This document shows, piece after piece, positions 5,989 through 6,598 of a DNA stretch of 6,598 bases. The stretch covers positions 1-6,598 of the forward strand of contig JACRFM010000039.1 in the NCBI GenBank assembly GCA_016234305.1, given 5' to 3'. This DNA comes from Candidatus Kerfeldbacteria bacterium. GTDB lineage: Bacteria; Patescibacteriota; Patescibacteriia; Veblenbacterales; UBA10138. The position numbers and the translations under genes were made by a program. How positions within the stretch are numbered: position 1 is the stretch's first letter; each line of letters begins with the position of its first letter. The notes below the pieces were generated by a model, which was not told the origin of the DNA, did not search any database, and saw only the letters and a program-made list of their open reading frames with translations.

Positions 5989-6018
5989 CTATTCTACTAT
6001 TCGCGCGAATTAGAGATA
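5989..6018. repeat. 30-bp direct repeat, copy 2 (contains palindrome ATTCGCGCGAAT)
   Basis: This is the second copy of the repeat at 5673-5702, in the same orientation and 316 bp away. The two differences are at 5995-5996 (TA where copy 1 has GC). The perfect 12-bp palindrome is at 5999-6010. It sits just upstream of the ArsR-type promoter, with the promoterless G-rich block on its other side. Recombination between copies would remove a 316-bp unit containing the regulator. Confidence 0.85.
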
Positions 6019-6105
6019 TAGTAAATTGACTTATTAAAATGTGGCTGGCCTCTCTTTGATTTCGCTCGGACGGCTCGGCATTCCTCCCCCCAACCACCAT
6101 TTTTT

Positions 6106-6142
6106 GCCCGCCTGCTGGAAACCCCCAGCGGATTTTTCGGGC
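6106..6142. other. Stem-loop in the G-rich block
   Basis: Outer stem GCCCG (6106-6110) pairs with CGGGC (6138-6142). Inner stem CC-T-GCTGG (6111-6117) pairs with CCAGC-GG (6125-6131) with one bulged base, closing a loop of about seven bases. A five- to six-base run of T on one side forms an internal loop. This is about 12 base pairs, mostly G-C. It is too interrupted, and lacks the following T-run, for a standard terminator. Confidence 0.45.
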
Positions 6143-6180
6143 GACGGGACCGAAAGAAAAAACAAGAAAACAAAAGAAGT

Positions 6181-6217
6181 AAAAACGCTTGCCCCACCCT
6201 CCCGTGCGCGCGTTTTT
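6181..6217. other. Inverted repeat AAAAACGC / GCGTTTTT
   Basis: A perfect 8-bp inverted repeat, AAAAACGC (6181-6188) and GCGTTTTT (6210-6217), encloses 21 bases that are C-rich on the plus strand. On either strand the second arm ends in five T's, so it superficially resembles a terminator. The stem is weak and the loop long, so I would not call it one. Confidence 0.35.
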
Positions 6218-6247
6218 GGATTTCCGCTCCCTATTGTTAAAATTTTT

Positions 6248-6276
6248 TTGACCATTCTTAATTTATTTGGTACTAT
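6248..6276 (+). promoter_or_regulatory. Promoter for the XRE-type regulator
   Basis: TTGACC (6248-6253, five of six matches to -35) is followed by a 17-bp spacer ending in TGG, an extended -10 TGn, and then TACTAT (6271-6276). The predicted start is near 6283, leaving a 5' leader of about 66 nt before the ATG at 6349. This is the best promoter-like sequence in the window and points rightwards into the XRE gene. Confidence 0.55.
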
Positions 6277-6312
6277 TATATTGAGCATAAAGTTAGTTGC
6301 AGGTAACAATCT

Positions 6313-6335
6313 TAATACCTATTTTAATAGTATTA
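6313..6335 (+). promoter_or_regulatory. Imperfect palindrome in the XRE leader, possible operator
   Basis: TAATAC (6313-6318) pairs with GTATTA (6330-6335), with TATT/AATA continuing inside after one unpaired C. An 8-mer of this palindrome, TAATAGTA (6325-6332), recurs inverted as TACTATTA (6271-6278), across the -10 of the promoter. XRE regulators often autoregulate through such pairs, so this may be the operator. The sequence is A+T-rich, so chance is not excluded. Confidence 0.35.
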
Positions 6336-6348
6336 CCAAACTAGGCAA

Positions 6349-6564
6349 ATGTCAAACAAAAAATTATCCACAATAGCAAAAAACGTCAGAAGCCATAGAA
6401 AAGAGAAAGGCCTTTCTCAAGACCGCCTATCAAAAGAGGCAGATGTCGCTTATAATACAATTGTGAAAATTGAATCAGGAGAAAACCCGAACCCAACCGT
6501 AGAAACACTTGAGAGAATCGCTAAGGCATTGGATATTTCTATCGAGAAATTATTTAAAGAATAA
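6349..6564 (+). CDS. XRE-family helix-turn-helix regulator (controller-protein size)
   Basis: This is a small Cro/C1-type DNA-binding protein. The 71 residues are essentially one HTH domain: an N-terminal helix IAKNVRSHRKEKGL (9-22), helix 2 SQDRLSKEA (23-31), recognition helix AYNTIVKIESG (34-44), then NPTVETLERIAKALDISIEKLF (48-69), the canonical family ending. There is no ligand or dimer domain beyond that, as in C proteins of restriction-modification systems, antitoxins and phage repressors. The ATG at 6349-6351 has a weak AGG nearby. It is the only plus-strand gene besides the one that begins 2 bp after its stop, and three of four arginine codons are AGA. The tight spacing suggests it controls the next gene, whose nature is not visible. 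Confidence 0.92.
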   Translation: MSNKKLSTIAKNVRSHRKEKGLSQDRLSKEADVAYNTIVKIESGENPNPTVETLERIAKALDISIEKLFKE

Positions 6565-6566
6565 CT

Positions 6567-6598
6567 ATGAGCGAAAAACATCCCGAACAATTTACGCC
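6567..6598 (+). CDS. Start of an unidentified gene, cut by window end
   Basis: An ATG at 6567-6569, two bases after the XRE stop, opens a frame reading MSEKHPEQFT before the window ends. Ten residues are too few to identify a family. The close spacing implies co-transcription, and perhaps coupled translation, with the XRE regulator. A restriction, modification, toxin or other effector gene would fit the arrangement, but nothing in the sequence favours one. Confidence 0.5.
   Translation, partial: MSEKHPEQFT

Larger units (their letters stand above)
6019..6247. other. Non-coding, strand-asymmetric G-rich (minus) block with hairpins
   Basis: This stretch holds no gene I can support. On the minus strand it is rich in G with an interposed pyrimidine tract (6152-6179); the plus strand there is almost pure A and G. 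Several frames stay open for 60-110 codons on both strands, but their translations are low-complexity (runs of F, L, P, K) with no family motif, as expected from skewed composition. Hairpins occur at 6106-6142 and 6181-6217. Minus-strand G-tracts include GGTGGTTGGGGGGAGG (6083-6098) and GGGAGGGTGGGG (6192-6203). It could be a structured RNA, the relic of a mobile element, or a dispersed repeat. Confidence 0.45.

Noticed and set aside
6041..6376. Open frame of 111 codons on the plus strand (and others on the minus strand at 5997-6197 and 6034-6309)
   Set aside because: The translations are low-complexity, overlap each other on opposite strands, carry no family motif and lie in compositionally skewed DNA; one also crosses the clear XRE promoter and start.

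Overview
The window looks like a piece of a small, compact bacterial genome, most probably from the Candidate Phyla Radiation (Patescibacteria, Parcubacteria-like). The reasons are a short prolyl-tRNA synthetase without the editing insertion, a pseudopilin of the kind common in those genomes, very short intergenic gaps on one strand, few Shine-Dalgarno sequences, and a small Cas4/RecB-like nuclease. This placement is inferred from gene style, not from a marker tree. TAA, TAG and TGA are all used as stops, so the standard bacterial code applies and the TGA=Gly code of Gracilibacteria/Absconditabacteria is unlikely.

Positions 1-4724 (minus strand, transcribed right to left) form a tight gene string: type IV pilin-like protein, a HAD-family hydrolase broken by a one-base frameshift, a short ROK-type sugar kinase overlapping it by 4 bp, prolyl-tRNA synthetase (proS), mreB, and the start of mreC, which runs off the left edge. 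Gaps are about 11-42 bp. proS and mreB each have a promoter-like sequence that would start the transcript at, or 2 nt before, the ATG. mreB and mreC are the cell-shape pair: the MreB filament and its membrane partner.

Positions 4725-5693 hold an intergenic stretch with a REP-like palindromic element and T-tract low-complexity DNA. It is followed by a minus-strand PD-(D/E)XK nuclease with four cysteines that could bind Fe-S or zinc.

Positions 5673-6018 hold a small ArsR-type regulator bracketed by two copies of a 30-bp repeat (28/30 identical). Each copy contains the perfect palindrome ATTCGCGCGAAT. The copies lie upstream of the regulator and upstream of the nuclease, so they could be operators or the edges of a mobile unit.

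Positions 6019-6348 are non-coding. They hold a strongly strand-asymmetric block (G-rich on the minus strand) with two hairpins, then a good promoter pointing right.

Positions 6349-6598 (plus strand) carry a 71-residue XRE-type regulator and, 2 bp later, the first ten codons of another gene cut by the window end. The strand switch and tight coupling suggest the edge of an accessory module, but its effector is out of view. I found no CRISPR array, tRNA, rRNA, transposase or clear intrinsic terminator, and no convincing new multi-gene system within the window.
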